64,000 nt of DNA from Geosiphon pyriformis (GCA_016748015.1 JAAOMT010000630.1:119357-183356); one strand, 5' to 3'. Positions 11,733 to 24,031 are shown, numbered from the stretch's first letter. Numbers and translations: made by a program. Notes: generated from the letters alone by a model not told the origin.

Positions 11733-13334
11733 TTGCTTGATTACAAGACCACCATTGGCCATAGTATTGCTGTTCTGAACAAGTCTATTATAGAGCCTGG
11801 TTTTAACATTAGTGTCAAGTCTGCTGAGTCTAAGAAGAAGAGGAGAGGTGGTGCTTTGAAAGATGATATTAGTAATAGAAAAATTACTACTGCTAAAAGG
11901 TCAAGTCGTCATTTTTGGGGTTCTGAGACTGGTGATACTACTGAGTCAGATAGTGTAGACATGGAAAAAAAGTGTCTGGTTGAAAAAACCAGCTTCAATT
12001 ATAGAGAAAATAAAGTTCTCACTGGAGGAGATTCGAAACAAACACCTAAAGGTTCAAAAATTTTAACCAAGAGAGCACTGGGGAAACCACTGAAAAAAAT
12101 TAACTTCTTGGATGATGATGATAATGACATACTTTTAAACACCCTGTTGACACTCCCCTCCTTCCTAAAAACTCTGGTAGACATTTCAGTTAGAAAATCA
12201 TTTGCTTTGGATATTGGCTTGGACAAGATGGTTGGAAAATCTTTTCAAGAGAAGCTTCAGGTGGTCAAGAAGTTATTTTCAAGAATCAATAATTTTGGGA
12301 GGGCCTCTACTCTCTCAAAATTTGCTGGTATTATTAGAACATCGTTTATTTCTGAATCTAGCTTAGCACAGACTTTCAAAAAAGCTGAAGAAGCAAAGAT
12401 CTTGGTAAACACTAATCTCAAGAAATCAACTGGTCACTCAGATCAGGCTGTGGTGGTCAAAGAAATTCCAGTTGGAACTTTAGCTGAGGCTGTGCACACT
12501 GCACTATCTGAGTTTGGAATAATTAAGTCAATCAAGATGCAATTGGTGGGGCTGTGGCAGAAAGCAGTAGTGGAGTTTGAGCAGGTTGATTATGCTGATT
12601 TGGTCATAGCAAGATGATCTATCCTAATTGGGAAAGATACAGTGCATGTTACTAAGACAGATATAGATAAGGAATCATGAGATGCAAGAGATCAGCATAA
12701 GACACTGCTCTATACACTACTATTGGAAACAAATGCCCATGACATTTGGGATTTCATTGGCTCTGTGGGTAGAAAAACATGTGTTATCGATCATCATCCT
12801 GTTATGTATGCTTAGGCCAGATGTGCTGTAGTCTGTTTTGAGTTGGCTGAATCATTGGATGCTGTTATAGACACTACTCCAGTTTTGAGAAGCATGAATC
12901 TATGTTGGTCTTATCTGGGTTTCTTTAGGTGTGCAAAGTGTGGGAAATTGGGTTATATATTATTAGACTGTTTAATAAATAAGAATCTCCCTTCTGAAAG
13001 ATCTTCTTGTAAAGTGCTTTTAAGCAAGAATAAAAGCAGACTGGTTACCATTTATGCCAAACATTTGGCTCCTGTTGCTTGTCTTGTTGCTTTTGATAGA
13101 GTTTCTTGGACTCAGATTGCTGGTGGATTTTTATTTCCTCCTCTCTGTACATAGTAATTTGGTCAATTCTGGCTCTTTTTTGGAGATAAAGCCTACCCTT
13201 CTTGTTACATCTAATGTTGAAAAAAGGTTTGCTATTTTGAAAAGCAGTTTTACCACCCTCACAAGACAAATTAGTGAGTTGGCTAAGAGGTTGAACTCAC
13301 TCGTGCCAGCAGTTTTCCAGCCTAGTCTTAAATG
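11733..13334 (+). pseudogene. LINE 1 ORF1 (nucleic-acid-binding protein) remnant
   Basis: The first 294 residues are open (11733-12617). They hold a basic N-terminus (KKKRRGG), an acidic patch, and an RRM-like C-terminal region with VVVKEIPVGTLAEAVHTALSEFG. In-frame TGA codons at about 12615 and 12678 align with Trp codons of LINE 2, and a TAG lies near 12811. The zinc knuckle near 12927-12970 reads CAKCGKLGYILLDC, so the essential His is Tyr. The end of ORF1 shifts frame near 13150. The role in intact elements is RNA binding and chaperoning. Confidence 0.7.
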
Positions 13335-13554
13335 TTAGCTGCTGATGATCCCCCATCACAGGATCAAGTGAGTGATGTAGTAATGGAAGAGGGTTTGAGT
13401 GGAACCACAGGTGGTAAGACTGCTGTAAACTTGGACTTTTCTGTGTCATCTGAAGTAAAAAGGCTAAAAAGCATGCTAAAAAGATTTTCTGCTTTGGTTC
13501 TGAGTCTAACAGCATTCAATTTTGGCCAGTGGTGCACTTTCCAAACTCTTTTCT

Positions 13555-14290
13555 CAATGATCAGTCTAGTTTGGAAGATTACTACTTGCAATATTAGAGG
13601 AATAAACAATCCTGCCAAGCAAGATAATATTATTTGTTGGCATAAAGATATGAACAATTTGATTTCAATTTTTACTAAGACAAAGTTAAAAGGCAGAGTT
13701 TGTCCTTGGATTACCAATAAATTTAATGGTGTTTGTATTTTTACCTCTGGTCTGAATTCTGGTCATTTGGATTCTAATGTGACAATTGTCATGGACAACT
13801 TTCTGGCAAGACACGTTTGTAAGGTTTCTGAGGTGTTTGGATGGCTCCTTTCTATTAGATTACTCTTTAAAAACAAACTTTCTGTTTCAATTTTGGGATT
13901 GTATACTGGCACTTCTCCGGATGTTTGGTTTTCTTAAGCTGGCAACATCAATTTGTTGATTGCCAGGGCTGTAAACAAATCCTTCTTTATTGTGCTGGGT
14001 GGTAATTTCAATGAGGATAGTTCACATAAGAGTGCTAGTTTCAAGAAATGCTCAGACCTCGGCTTGATTAATTCTTTGGGTGGGAGCTTGTTTGCTAAAA
14101 TGCCAATGTGAGCTAACTTTTGAGGTATTACTAAGACTATTGATTACATATTCATTTTTCACAACTTGGTTAGTGCAGTAGTTGATCATGATATAGCCAA
14201 TATTGGTGACCATTTTGACTCTGATCATAGAGCAGTTTCTGTGCATATGGGCTTGGACAGATTTTTAGATATGCATCTGAATTCCATTCA
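13555..14290 (+). pseudogene. LINE 1 AP-like endonuclease domain
   Basis: EEP-fold signature in order: TTCNIRGINN near 13580, FTKTKLKG near 13675, VLGGNFNED near 13995, and GDHFDSDHRAVSV near 14205. In the family the second block has ETK and the third has GDFN. Here the catalytic Glu is Lys (AAG, 13677-13679) and the Asp is Asn (AAT, 14004-14006), while the final SDH is kept. Stops at 13935 and in the 14100 region also break the frame. The enzyme that nicks target DNA is lost. Confidence 0.75.
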
Positions 14291-14879
14291 CAAGCAAGCA
14301 AATAAAAATCATTAGAAGTTTGATATCAAAAATGCTGATGAAGCAAAGTGGCTTGAGTTTAAGAGTGCTATGTCTGCTAATACGTCTATGTTTACAAATA
14401 AGTTTGATGTTGCTGTGAGGTTTTCAGATCTGGATGCAATGTGAGATATTGTTCACAAAGTAATAATTCTTTTAACCAATAAAACATTTAAAAAGAAATG
14501 ATTCAAAGATTTTAGCAGTATTTTTACCAAGGCAACTTTTAGGTTTCATAAACTGAAGCTGCTGGTTTCTAAGCTGGTTAAGACTTTACATTTGGTTTCC
14601 AGTAATAATTTTGCTTTGTTGTTGGGAAAATAGAACATACTTGACTTTGTTAGTACTTCAGCAGTGAAAGCTCTTTTTCTTTCAGATTCTAATTTTAATA
14701 CTATTTATTTTGTACTGGCCAAAGCAAGGAAATTATACCACTTTTCCAAACTGCTGGAGTCTAAATGTGCTGAGGAATATTTTATCAAACAGGCCATCAA
14801 TAAGAGGATGGAAAGTTTTGAGCTAGACAAGGGTTAAACAATCAGAAGTGTGTTGAAGCATCTTTTTTGCAAGGTGGTC

Positions 14880-16275
14880 TTGAATCATTTGGTTATGAGG
14901 GATGAGTTAGTTCTGAAGTCTATTTTGGTTAAGTCTAAGGTAAATGTTATTATGAAAAAATGGACCAGAAAATGTAGAGTGGTACTTGACATCTCCAATG
15001 ACTGAACTTGTCAATATTTGCCTTTGGATCATGTTTTTGATGGCATTTTTTCTGGTGTAATGTGCTTAATTGGTTTTGATGAAATGTTTGCTGTGGTTAA
15101 AGATCTACCAGATAAGAAAGCTGCTGGCATTTCTGGCATCTCTAACAAATTATGAAAGCATTGTGACAAGTTGGTTTTAGATATGCTTCTGTTGCTCTTG
15201 AACTTTTGCCTGATTGGTGAGTCTGTGCCTGAACCTTGGATGAATATTTGGGTTTTAATGATTCCTAAACCATATGAATAGGAGGGTGTTCTTATGAATA
15301 CTCATCTTATTGCTCTGATTGAGACAGCTTGTAAAATCCTTTTCAAGATGCTTTTGGATAAAATCTCTTTGGCTTGTAGTACTTTTGATGTTCTCTGTGA
15401 AGACAACTTTTTTGTGTTGAAAAACATGTCGACACAATCTCCTATCTTTACTATTGGTTCTGTGATTGAGAATGCTTTGGAAAAAAATAGAGAACTTTGG
15501 ATGGTTTTGCAGAACATATGCAAAGCTTATGATTCAGTTGGCTGGGAACATCTCAAAAGAAATTTGGTTAGAATCAAGATGTATAACAGATTTATTAGAT
15601 TTTTTGGTAGCATTCACAATGGTCATACAAACAGAGTTATGACTGACTTTGGATTAACTGATGGATATTGTGTTTATGACAGGTTAGATCAAAGGGAAGT
15701 TTTCTCGCCCCTTCTTTGGTGTATATTCTATAATCCACTTTTGTGTGAAGTCAAGAGACAGGAGAGTGTATGTGGTTACAGATTGGACTCTTATTTTATT
15801 TCCAAAACTGGCAGAGTGGAATCCCAGATTGGGTTGATGTCATTTTTTACTGCTGGGGCTTTTGTTGATAATACAATATGAATTGGCAATAGCCAGGCTG
15901 CTATGCAACACATTCTCAATATTGCAAGTGAATTTTACAGAATTAATGACATTTTTATCAACAATAACAAGACCATGGCCATTTTTATCAACTGTACAGT
16001 TTCAAACTCCTATTTGACTATTAGTGGCTTGCTTATTTCTGTTGCAAAAAAGAAAGAACCTCATCACTATTTTGGTATTTTCTTATCTTCTAAAAGTTTA
16101 TCAAAGCCTAGCTTGGCTAAGGCAAAGTCGGATGTTCAGTTTTTTGTCAACTTGGTGTTAAAAAAAGCAATCTCAGATAAACAGTTTGTGTATTTGGTGT
16201 CTGTTGTTTTCTTTCTGATTGTCAATTACTGTACTCAGTTCAGTTTCATCTCTGTTAATGTGTGCAATAAATAGG
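14880..16275 (+). pseudogene. LINE 1 reverse transcriptase domain
   Basis: RT motifs in order: NKLWKH-like core (about 15150), ISL/IALIETACKILFKML (about 15310), LQNICKAYDSVGWEH (motif A, about 15505-15550, with Asp kept), GYCVYDRLDQREVFSPLLWCIFYNPLL (motif B, Gln-rich turn to SPLLW, about 15665-15745), and AFVDN (motif C, 15858-15872). The family motif C is F/YxDD. The second Asp is Asn (AAT, 15870-15872), and a TGA replaces the following Trp at 15879-15881. Upstream and downstream frames carry further stops. Confidence 0.8.
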
Positions 16276-16939
16276 ACACTTTGATTTGCAAGAGCTTGAA
16301 GTTTAAATCTGGTTTACCACTCAATTTCCCCAGTGATGCTCTTTATTAACCCTTTTTATATGATTTAAAGACTTTTGAACAAGTTCAGACTGAAAATAAA
16401 TCTGCCTCCATTGTTTCTTTTGCAAACTCTGTTGGAATTTTGGGTCGGTTGTTCTCTCACAGGTCCTATGACCTCTAGGTTCTCAGTTGGCATCCCTATT
16501 ATTCTTTACAGTTTCCAGTTTGTATTAGAGTCTGTCTCTTAGATAATTTTTTGGCAGGTGTGATCTGTATTTTTTCTGAATGCAATTTGTCTTTGGGCAG
16601 TCTTCTGGCTGGTGCTTTTTATCTTCATAGTAGTACTCCTATGTATCTTGTCCTTGGTGAGCATTATTTCTTCAAGTGTGTCTCTTCACTTAGGCACTAT
16701 GAAATCACTTTTGTGGAGCAACTACATGATCAAAGTGGCACTGTTTTTTGTTAGAAAATCTTTAAAAGGTGGAAGCAAATGGATCTCCGTGGTCCAATCC
16801 TTGTTTGGTTTAAAATTTCTGTTTGCTTTCTCAATGGTTTGGTGTCTTCTTTTGATGGCCCTCCACTTTTGGATGGTTTGGCTTTTTCTGATATTCGACA
16901 TTTTCATGTATTTGGTATTGTTGGTGAAAATTTGTTGCA

Positions 16940-17340
16940 GGCTAGTATTGTTCATCTTTCTGTATACATGGATGGATCTCTGAGTGGCTTGGATACTTCT
17001 GATATGAGAGCTGATATGGCTGTTTATTTTGAGGATGTGAATTTGGGTATAGGTGTGGGAGTGTCTGGCTTGGTTTTCTCTACAATGGCAGAGCTGCAGG
17101 CAATTACTTTGGCTCTCAAGTGTGTTCCTTTCTCTTATTCAATTGATCTATTTTCAGACAGCCAGACAGCTTTGGATGCATACAAGTCTGAGTCTTTATT
17201 GATTAGTCCGGATTTTAGGAATCAGTGTTGAGTGGAACATTGCCATGTGGTGAATACTATACATTGCAAGAATTTGGATGTTTATTAAATCAAGGTTAAA
17301 AGTCACTCTGGAGTTTTGAGTAATAAATATGCTGATGCTC
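16940..17340 (+). pseudogene. LINE 1 RNase H domain
   Basis: Type-I RNase H features in order: YMDGSLSG (about 16968), MAELQAITLAL (about 17085), LFSDSQTALDAY (about 17150) and VKSHSGVLSNKYAD (about 17295). The Asp, Glu, Asp and His that make the active site are all present, unlike the EN and RT of the same element. One TGA lies at about 17229 between the third and fourth motifs. Confidence 0.75.
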
Positions 17341-17689
17341 TCACAGAGGCTGCTGCCTTCTTGGATTGGTGTTTACTTCATAGAATTAGCAACCACTTTC
17401 TGAAGGCCAATGGTGTTGTTGTTTCCAGTAATTCTAGACATTTTGTTCATGATGTTTTCTGGTCTGTTCACCATGTACACTGAGAGGTTGGCTCTGGTTC
17501 TCGGGTTGTGGCAGAGAGTTTTCATGGCAATATTGATTGAACGAGATCATCTTTGGTGTGACATCCAGATGCTCATTTGGCTGTTGGCTTTACTAATGCA
17601 CAGACTGCTAACTTTTGCACTTATTTTATGAAAGCCTTGCATCACCAGCTTCTAGTTGTCATGCAAAAGTGGCAATACAATAAGTGATA

Positions 17690-17765
17690 TCCTAGTGTGG
17701 TGTGTTTATTCTGTGGTGACATTGAAGTATCAGATCATATCTTCTCTTGTCTATTTGAGACTGTT
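17690..17765 (+). pseudogene. LINE 1 C-terminal zinc-finger-like motif
   Basis: The end of ORF2 reads VCLFCGDIEVSDHIFSC, a CX2CX7HX4C-type pattern often found downstream of RNase H in fungal LINEs. Poorly conserved sequence continues to about 18245, then comes the 3' UTR. Confidence 0.55.
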
Positions 17766-18390
17766 AGTTGTGTTCAGTTGATGGCCATTTATGCTTCAGC
17801 TTGGGAAGTATGCTCTGGTTTGTCTTGTTCTTTTTTGTATGTTTCTCAGTTTTTGTTCACTTGTAGCTCCAATTTGGTAGTTGGAACAGCTCTGTACAAG
17901 GGTTTTGTTTTTAATGAATGATATCGTGAATCTGTTTCTGTGTTCAGAAATTTTAAGGTTGCAGGTCAGAACATTGTGAATTTTGTACATGTATTTTGTT
18001 TTGCATTCTGTGATAATATATGGCTGGTTTGCACCAAACACCAGGTTTTTATAGAAAAAAATGGATTGATTCTACATAATGGTTCCATTCTTATCCTGGT
18101 TGCTAGTCACTCTTTGGTTTTTTCAGTTGGTGTAATTAGATTATTGGGTATTGCTAATGTATTTGGTGTTAGTTTTGGATTTTATAAGCCCTGTTTGTTT
18201 TTTTCAGGTATTGGAGACAAAATTTTTGTTCATATAAGTGTCTAGTGTTGTTCTAATTGGCTTGAATGACTAGTCATGTGTAAAGAATACATGATTTGCA
18301 CCTAGTTTGGATCATTTGTATGGTTTATAGCTCTAGGCCACATTTGAACTTTACTCATTAAATGTAATAAAAAAAAAAAATTACAAAAAC

Positions 18391-18745
18391 ATTCAAATTT
18401 TAATTCATAATATTATAAAAAACAATATTAAAATATCAATAAGTGTAATTATTAAATATTTAAGCTTAAAATTAAAAAAACAATTATTATTACAATATAT
18501 TTCAAATTTTTTTAAAATTATATAAATATGTAAATTTTATTATAAATTTGGACCAAAACAAAAAAATATTATTTGTTTTAACCAAAAAAATTAGAAAAAA
18601 TAAACTTAAAAAACTTAAAATCATTTTAACAAATTATAAATTAAAATACTATTTAATAATTATATTAATATTTTTGCAAAAAAAGAAAAATAAACTTAAT
18701 TTAATACCAAATTAAAATCAAAGATACTATGTTAATAAAAAGAAA
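18391..18745. other. AT-rich spacer, nothing recognised
   Basis: About 350 bp between the two LINEs. A/T homopolymers only, with no coding signal, no RNA gene and no LTR end. Confidence 0.6.
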
Positions 18746-20532
18746 AATTTTTTTTCTCTTGTTGATCTTTTCTCCACAATGAGAGTGATAAGATTTGTTG
18801 AAAATATAGCATTTTTCTTTTTATTTTTTTTCTTCTTCCCTTCCTTCATTAGTTATTTCTTCAGATACTCCTATTTTTGTCATTATAGAACTTGCAAGCA
18901 CATCTGCTAATAGTTTTAATGCTGGTACAACTGGTTTGGGAATTTATCTGAATACAAAAAAGAAGTGTGTGAATACTGTCTACTCTCATAGTACATTTTA
19001 CAAGAAACTGAAAGTGCCAGTAACTAGTGGTGTAGTTGACTTGTCTGCCAGCTTTCTGAACTTGAAAAATATTGGTATTGTTGGTGTCAAATCTGTAGTG
19101 TTCTGAGAAAGTAACATTGGTAGTATTGCAAGTAGTATTAGTGGGCTTTCTGATTTGAAAATATGAAAAACATTATTGCTGAGAAAATAAGTTATGCAGA
19201 GTCAAATAATTTGGTAAATGATGAAAACATGAATGAAATAACTTCAAGAAAGACTTGCACATGTACATATGTGTTAAGCCACCCTCCAAAAGTACTTTCA
19301 TATAATAACATGAGTGATAATGATAAAGTCTTGGAACTTTCTTCTCCTAAATTCAATGAGTCTAATCAGTTGTCACCATTCAAGTCATATATGTCGGAAA
19401 AATGGAGTTTTAATTTGGCTAAGTTATTTGTGCTTAATATTGAGCTCTCCACAATGTCTGGTAAAACTGTTAGTGATAAATTAATTTCTGTCAAAAAAAT
19501 TTTCTATAGTGTAGATGGTTTTGGAAGAGCTTCAACTTCCTCAAAATTCTCAAATATCATTAAATCATTTTTTACATCTGATTTAAGTTTGAAAAAGGCA
19601 AAAAAATTGGCTGTCAATGAGAATATTTTAGTCAATAATGATGTTAGGCAGATAAACAAATGCACAAATTGGAAAATTGTTGTGAAGAAGATCCCAGTAA
19701 ATCTTTCCAAATCAGCTGTAGAATCTGTTTTTTCTAAATTCAGCGAGATTGTTTTGATCAAAATACAACTGATTGGTTTTTGGCAAAAAATCTTGGTGGA
19801 ATTTGAGTCATTAAATATAGCTAGTTTGGTTGCTTCCAAATGGTCAGTTTTCATGGAAAAGGATTCAGTGCATGTAGTTTTGGCTGTTAATAACAAAAAA
19901 TCATGGATAACAAGAAATCATCATTGAGCTTTGTTGTATACTCTCTCAATTGGAACCACAGCTTATGATTTGTCTGGTTTGTTGAAATCATATGGTAAGA
20001 AAACTTGTTTCATTGGCCATAATCCCAGTTCATATGTGCATAATAGATGTGTAATAGTGTGTTTTGCTGATGAGACATCTAAATTGGCTGCTATTGGTTC
20101 TATTTCAGTGTTTAAAGGTGTGAATTTGTGCTGGGCTGGTCTTTTTCTGGCTTGTCGCACCAAGTATAAACATTTTGGTCATATTTCTGATGTGTTTTTG
20201 GCTGATAAGGTCATGGCAGGCATGTGATTACCTCTCAGGATCAGGTTTGTTTGGTCAACATATATAAAAAAAGCAGACTTCTGTTGTATATCTTATTTTA
20301 TTTGGAGATAAAACTTGGGCTTAAATTGTTGGTGGTTTTTTCCCTCATGTAATCTCATTGGTTCTGTCTGGTAGTCATTTACCTCCAAGTGTGGCACTCT
20401 TTTTTTTGGATCCTGCTTCTCTTGTTGATTTTGGATTAAGTGATCATGTGGCTGTCTTAGAACACTCTTTGGAGCTTTTGTCTAATCAGGTTTCTGTTTT
20501 TTTGAAGAAGTTAAGCTTTCTGGAATTGGTGT
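18746..20532 (+). mobile_element. LINE 2: 5' part only (ORF1), interrupted by LTR of element E
   Basis: Starts with TCTCTTGTTGAT like the 5' end of LINE 1 and encodes the same ORF1. Segments include VYSHSTFYKKLK, ...SSISGLSDLKN, an open stretch at 19163-19927 with VVKKIPVNLSKSAVESVFSKF, then RCVIVCFADETSKLAAIG and GVNLCWAGL. The knuckle is broken (CRTKYKHFGH). The in-frame TGA at about 19104 falls where Trp or Gly-flanked Trp is expected, and the TGA at 19925 falls where Arg fits. The sequence ends at 20532 against the TGTTACCAG terminus of element E. The EN, RT and RNase H portions are absent from the window. About 40 percent identical by eye to LINE 1 ORF1, so it is a different subfamily. 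Confidence 0.82.
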
Positions 20533-21555
20533 TGTTACCAGAGGTTTTTGGTCTCTTTTCTTGAATGCTGTAAATGTCTGTTGGTTGCAAATTCACGTTT
20601 TCCAGAAGTAGTAAAACCTTCAATAACTGAATTTATCTTCAAATTATCTCTTATAATTTGAACTGCTAGGCTTATAAGTGGAATGGCCAATTCCTTACCA
20701 GTTATTTTATGTAGTTACATTGTAGTAAACGTCAACTCTTTCCCAGGAATTGCTTATTTGAAAGCTCACTAAAATGTGTAGTTACTTTGCTGTAAAAGTC
20801 AACTCTTCTACAGAAATCTTGTCTGTAAACTACCCTAATAATTGTAATAAAAAGAAGAAAAAAAATAAAAGAAATGTAAAAGAAATAAAATTCTGTCAAA
20901 AGAAATGTTTTCTTTTCAAGCCTAAAATTACTAACAGATTACTGAAATTAGTAGCTAATCAATTTCAAAATGTTAGTTGTGTTGAGGGAATTTCAAGTGT
21001 AATAATTTTAAGGATTTGGTTTTCAAATATTTTAATTTTTATTTGATTTTGTAAAAAGGTGATTTATTCCAATTAAGATATTTGAAATAAGTTACTATGG
21101 TAAGATACATTTTCTTAAAGAGAAAAGCTCTTCTTTTTATACAACTTGTTGTAGTACTAGTCTATGAACTTGCACTTTTTCTCTTTGCTCAAATTTCAGT
21201 GAACTAAAGATACATTTTTGATGAACTACAAGTTATTTCGTTGAACTATTGATTAATTTGGGTAAACTATTCATAATTTTGGCGAATTTCTATAAATTTC
21301 GGCGAATTTCTTATAAATTTCGGCGAATTTCTGTAAATTTCGGCGAATTTTAGAATGTTACAAAGTTCAGGGTATTGTGTAATTTGATTATCCTACTTTC
21401 TGTTATACTAATTGGATTATTTAATTGAATCGTAATATGTAATAATTGATTAAATAATAAATAATAATTTGAAATGATATTAATATACTAATTAATTATA
21501 GAAATTATAAGGGTAATTTTCCTGCTAATTAATAGTTAAAATTCTACTGGTAATA
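20533..21555 (-). repeat. 3' LTR of element E
   Basis: 1023 bp, bounded by TGTTACCA at 20533 and TGGTAATA at 21555 as read on the plus strand. Includes an array of about 20-bp units at 21200-21352. It is about 31 bp longer than the other LTR, and one more array unit explains most of that. Confidence 0.85.
21200..21352 (-). repeat. 20-21 bp tandem array, about 8 units, inside LTR E
   Basis: Units drift from GAACTACAAGTTATTTCGTT to CGAATTTCTATAAATTTCGG. The last four share GGCGAATTTC and keep CpG sites in otherwise CpG-poor DNA. The matching array in the 5' LTR (about 30160-30290) has about 7 units. Confidence 0.75.
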
Positions 21556-21696
21556 TAATTTCCTTCTCAAGACTGAACTCCATCAAAGTCCAAGCACTAT
21601 CTGTAATATTGAGATAGTAATCCAAAATAATTGAAGTAATCTGGTTTGAAAATTGTTAAAATTTCAGTTTTGTAAGTTTGCCAATGTATTAGACTT

Positions 21697-22243
21697 TTAT
21701 TGGTTGCAGTATTGGATTTTGTAGAACATTTTCACAAGTATTAAACAAATCATAGAGTCTAAAAGCTGCTCTAAGTTTGTAGTGAGTGTTTGTTGGTCCA
21801 GCTGCTGTTTTGAATTCATTGTGGATTTGCTTTTGCATAGCTTCAGGAGTGAGATTTGTTGCTTTAAGTTCCAGTTTTCGTTTATAAAGTGTCTTTCCAA
21901 TGTGAAAGTATTTATAAATAGGGGTGTGTTTATTGTTCTGTTTATTGAGAAGTAGTAGAAGTTTTTATTGCACTGTGGCATTTGGTAAAATGTCAATAGA
22001 GGCAATTAAAAAATTTTCTTCCAGTGCTTGCTTCAAAAGTCTTGGTAACCTATTTTCAGAGTGACTTTTTGTTTTTCTTCTATAGGGGTGATAGTTCTGT
22101 GAATGATTTGCTACTGGGACTGTGGTTTCTTTCTGAATGTAATTAATTTGACTTTCATTAATTGTAATGGATAAATCAGGAAGTGTTTTCAAGACTAACA
22201 TTAACTTTTGGAATATTTGTTGAATATTTCGGGAAATAATCAT
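21697..22243 (-). pseudogene. Element E extra ORF downstream of integrase
   Basis: About 180 residues in two frames broken near 21965-22005, from MIISRNIQQIFQKL at 22243 to FYKIQYCNQ at 21697. It lies between integrase and the 3' LTR, where some retroelements carry an env or accessory gene. There is no signal peptide, no transmembrane segment and no motif I recognise. It is rich in Leu, Asn and Gln and looks soluble. Function unknown. Confidence 0.5.
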
Positions 22244-22438
22244 GATAAAATTAACTAATTATGAAAAGAGAGAATAAAAAAATTATTTTTTGGATATGGG
22301 GTTTTTATTTGTTTTTGGGTTTGGGTGTTTTTGTAATTTATTTACTATTTTTGTTTTTGTGTTTTTATTAGAAAATTATTGTAAATTTTAAGTGTTCAAG
22401 TTTGGTTGTTGTTCTATTATAATTATTGGTTCTAAATT

Positions 22439-23773
22439 TCAGAGAATATCTTCGGGATTCATTAAAGGGGAATGTGTACCAATTTGTGGAATTAATGGTT
22501 CAGGATTGTTTTTGAAATGATAGTATTTCAATCTGTTTCTATGTGCAATTTTTGCTAGTATTTTGTCATCAAGTTTTAACTTGTATGATCTATTGTCTAG
22601 AATTTTGTAAATATAAAATGGTCCATCCCATTTGTTTTCAAATTTCCCACTCCATTGTTTTTCAGCCTTAGTTCTGTGTAAGAGAACTTTATTTCCAACT
22701 TTAAATTCGTTGGTAATAGGTAGTAATTTGTTGTCATGTCTTTCTTTTTGTTGAGCTTGGGAATGTTCAATATGAGTTGCTGTTATTCTTCTTTTTACTT
22801 CCAGTGTACTAAGAAGAGTGTAAGTCCTTCTTTGGAGTGTTTCTTGAAAGTTCTCTTCATTAATTAGTTGCACAGGGTATGTTTTTACTGTGAAATTAAT
22901 TGGTAATGTTGCTGTCCTTCCATAAGTTAAATCAAATGGTGTGTGTTTTGTAATATCTTGTTTTAGTGTTCTGTATGCTAGTAACACTGATGGAATAAAG
23001 ATATCCCATTTCTGCTCAAAGTCTGTTGAGACTTTGGCTAGAGATTTACACAATGTTCTGTTAAAACATTCTACAAGTCTATTTGTTTGAGGATGATAAA
23101 GTAATGATAGAGGTCTTTTGACATTGAATTGTTCACAAATTTCTTGTATCAAATTGTTCACAAAATGTGTTTCTTGATCAGATAAAAGTTCAATTGGGCA
23201 TCCATGTCTACAGATAATGTCTTCATAGATGAAATTTCCTACTGATTTTGCATTTGCTCTTTGGATAACTTTAGTTTCAGGCCATTTGGTAAGATAATCC
23301 ACTGCAATTGCAATATAACGATTTTTTTGGGTTGTGATAGATAATGGTCTGACTAAATCAATTTCAACTCTGTCAAAAGATTGTCCAACTTTAATTGGAT
23401 TTAAAGGTTCTGTGGGGTGAGTTTCTTCTTTTCTTTGACAACTATCACAAGATTCTACATATTGTCAAATTTTTTTTTGCATGTGAGGCCAAAAATAATG
23501 TTCCAGAGTTCTTTGAATTGTTCCATCTCTTCCCAAGTGTGCTGAAGATGGATCTGTGTGCATGTTATATAAAATTGTTTCTTTTTCATTCTCTTGTATT
23601 AATTTGAGTGGTTGGTTTGGGTTTCTGTGATTTTTATAATAGATTTTGTTATGGTGTATAAAATATTGCTTTGATTGGTGTTGTAAACGATGTTTTTCTC
23701 TTGGAAACCAATTTTCTGGCATGATAAGGGTCTCCAAATAGTTTTTAAGATTGCTGTAGTTTCTAGGATCCAT
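22439..23773 (-). pseudogene. Element E integrase
   Basis: Zinc-binding HHCC region at about 23420-23600 (HTDPSSAHLG...CDSCQ). Catalytic core: FDRVEIDLV near 23365, VDYLTKWPETKV, LLSDQETHFVN near 23180 and NRLVECFNRTL near 23060. The D, D and E of the DDE triad are all present. A GPY/F-like tail, WDGPFYIYKILDNRSYKL, lies near 22600. Only one clear stop (near 23464) separates HHCC and core, so this is the best-preserved enzyme in the repeat zone. It would insert cDNA into chromatin in an intact element. Confidence 0.85.
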
Positions 23774-24031
23774 TATTGTTTGGTTATTTTGTTAGTAGGT
23801 TGGTAAGTTATAGTGAAATTGTTGTTGGTGTTAGTCTTGTCTCATTCTTGAGAGGCTATCAACATTGGTGTGTAGTTTTCCTGGTTTGTGATGTACAATG
23901 TATCTGTAGTCTGCTAGGAAGTCATTCCATTGAGACTGTTTGGCACTTTGTTTAGTTTTCTTTTTATTGAGCCATTTGAGGCCAATATTGTTAGCTATTA
24001 TGTCAAATTTTTTTCCATTCTTTAGGTATTG

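Larger units (their letters stand above)
11636..18379 (+). mobile_element. LINE 1: full-length non-LTR retrotransposon (ORF1, EN, RT, RNase H)
   Basis: Plus-strand LINE of about 6.7 kb. In order it holds ORF1 with a gag-like region and CCHC knuckle, an apurinic-type endonuclease, reverse transcriptase, RNase H, and a terminal CX2C...H...C motif. The 3' UTR ends in a 12-A tail at about 18368-18379. The direct repeat ATTACAAAAA flanks it (11626-11635 and 18380-18389) and fits a target-site duplication made by target-primed reverse transcription. All ORFs are interrupted by stops, and EN and RT active sites are damaged, so the copy is immobile. Confidence 0.88.
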
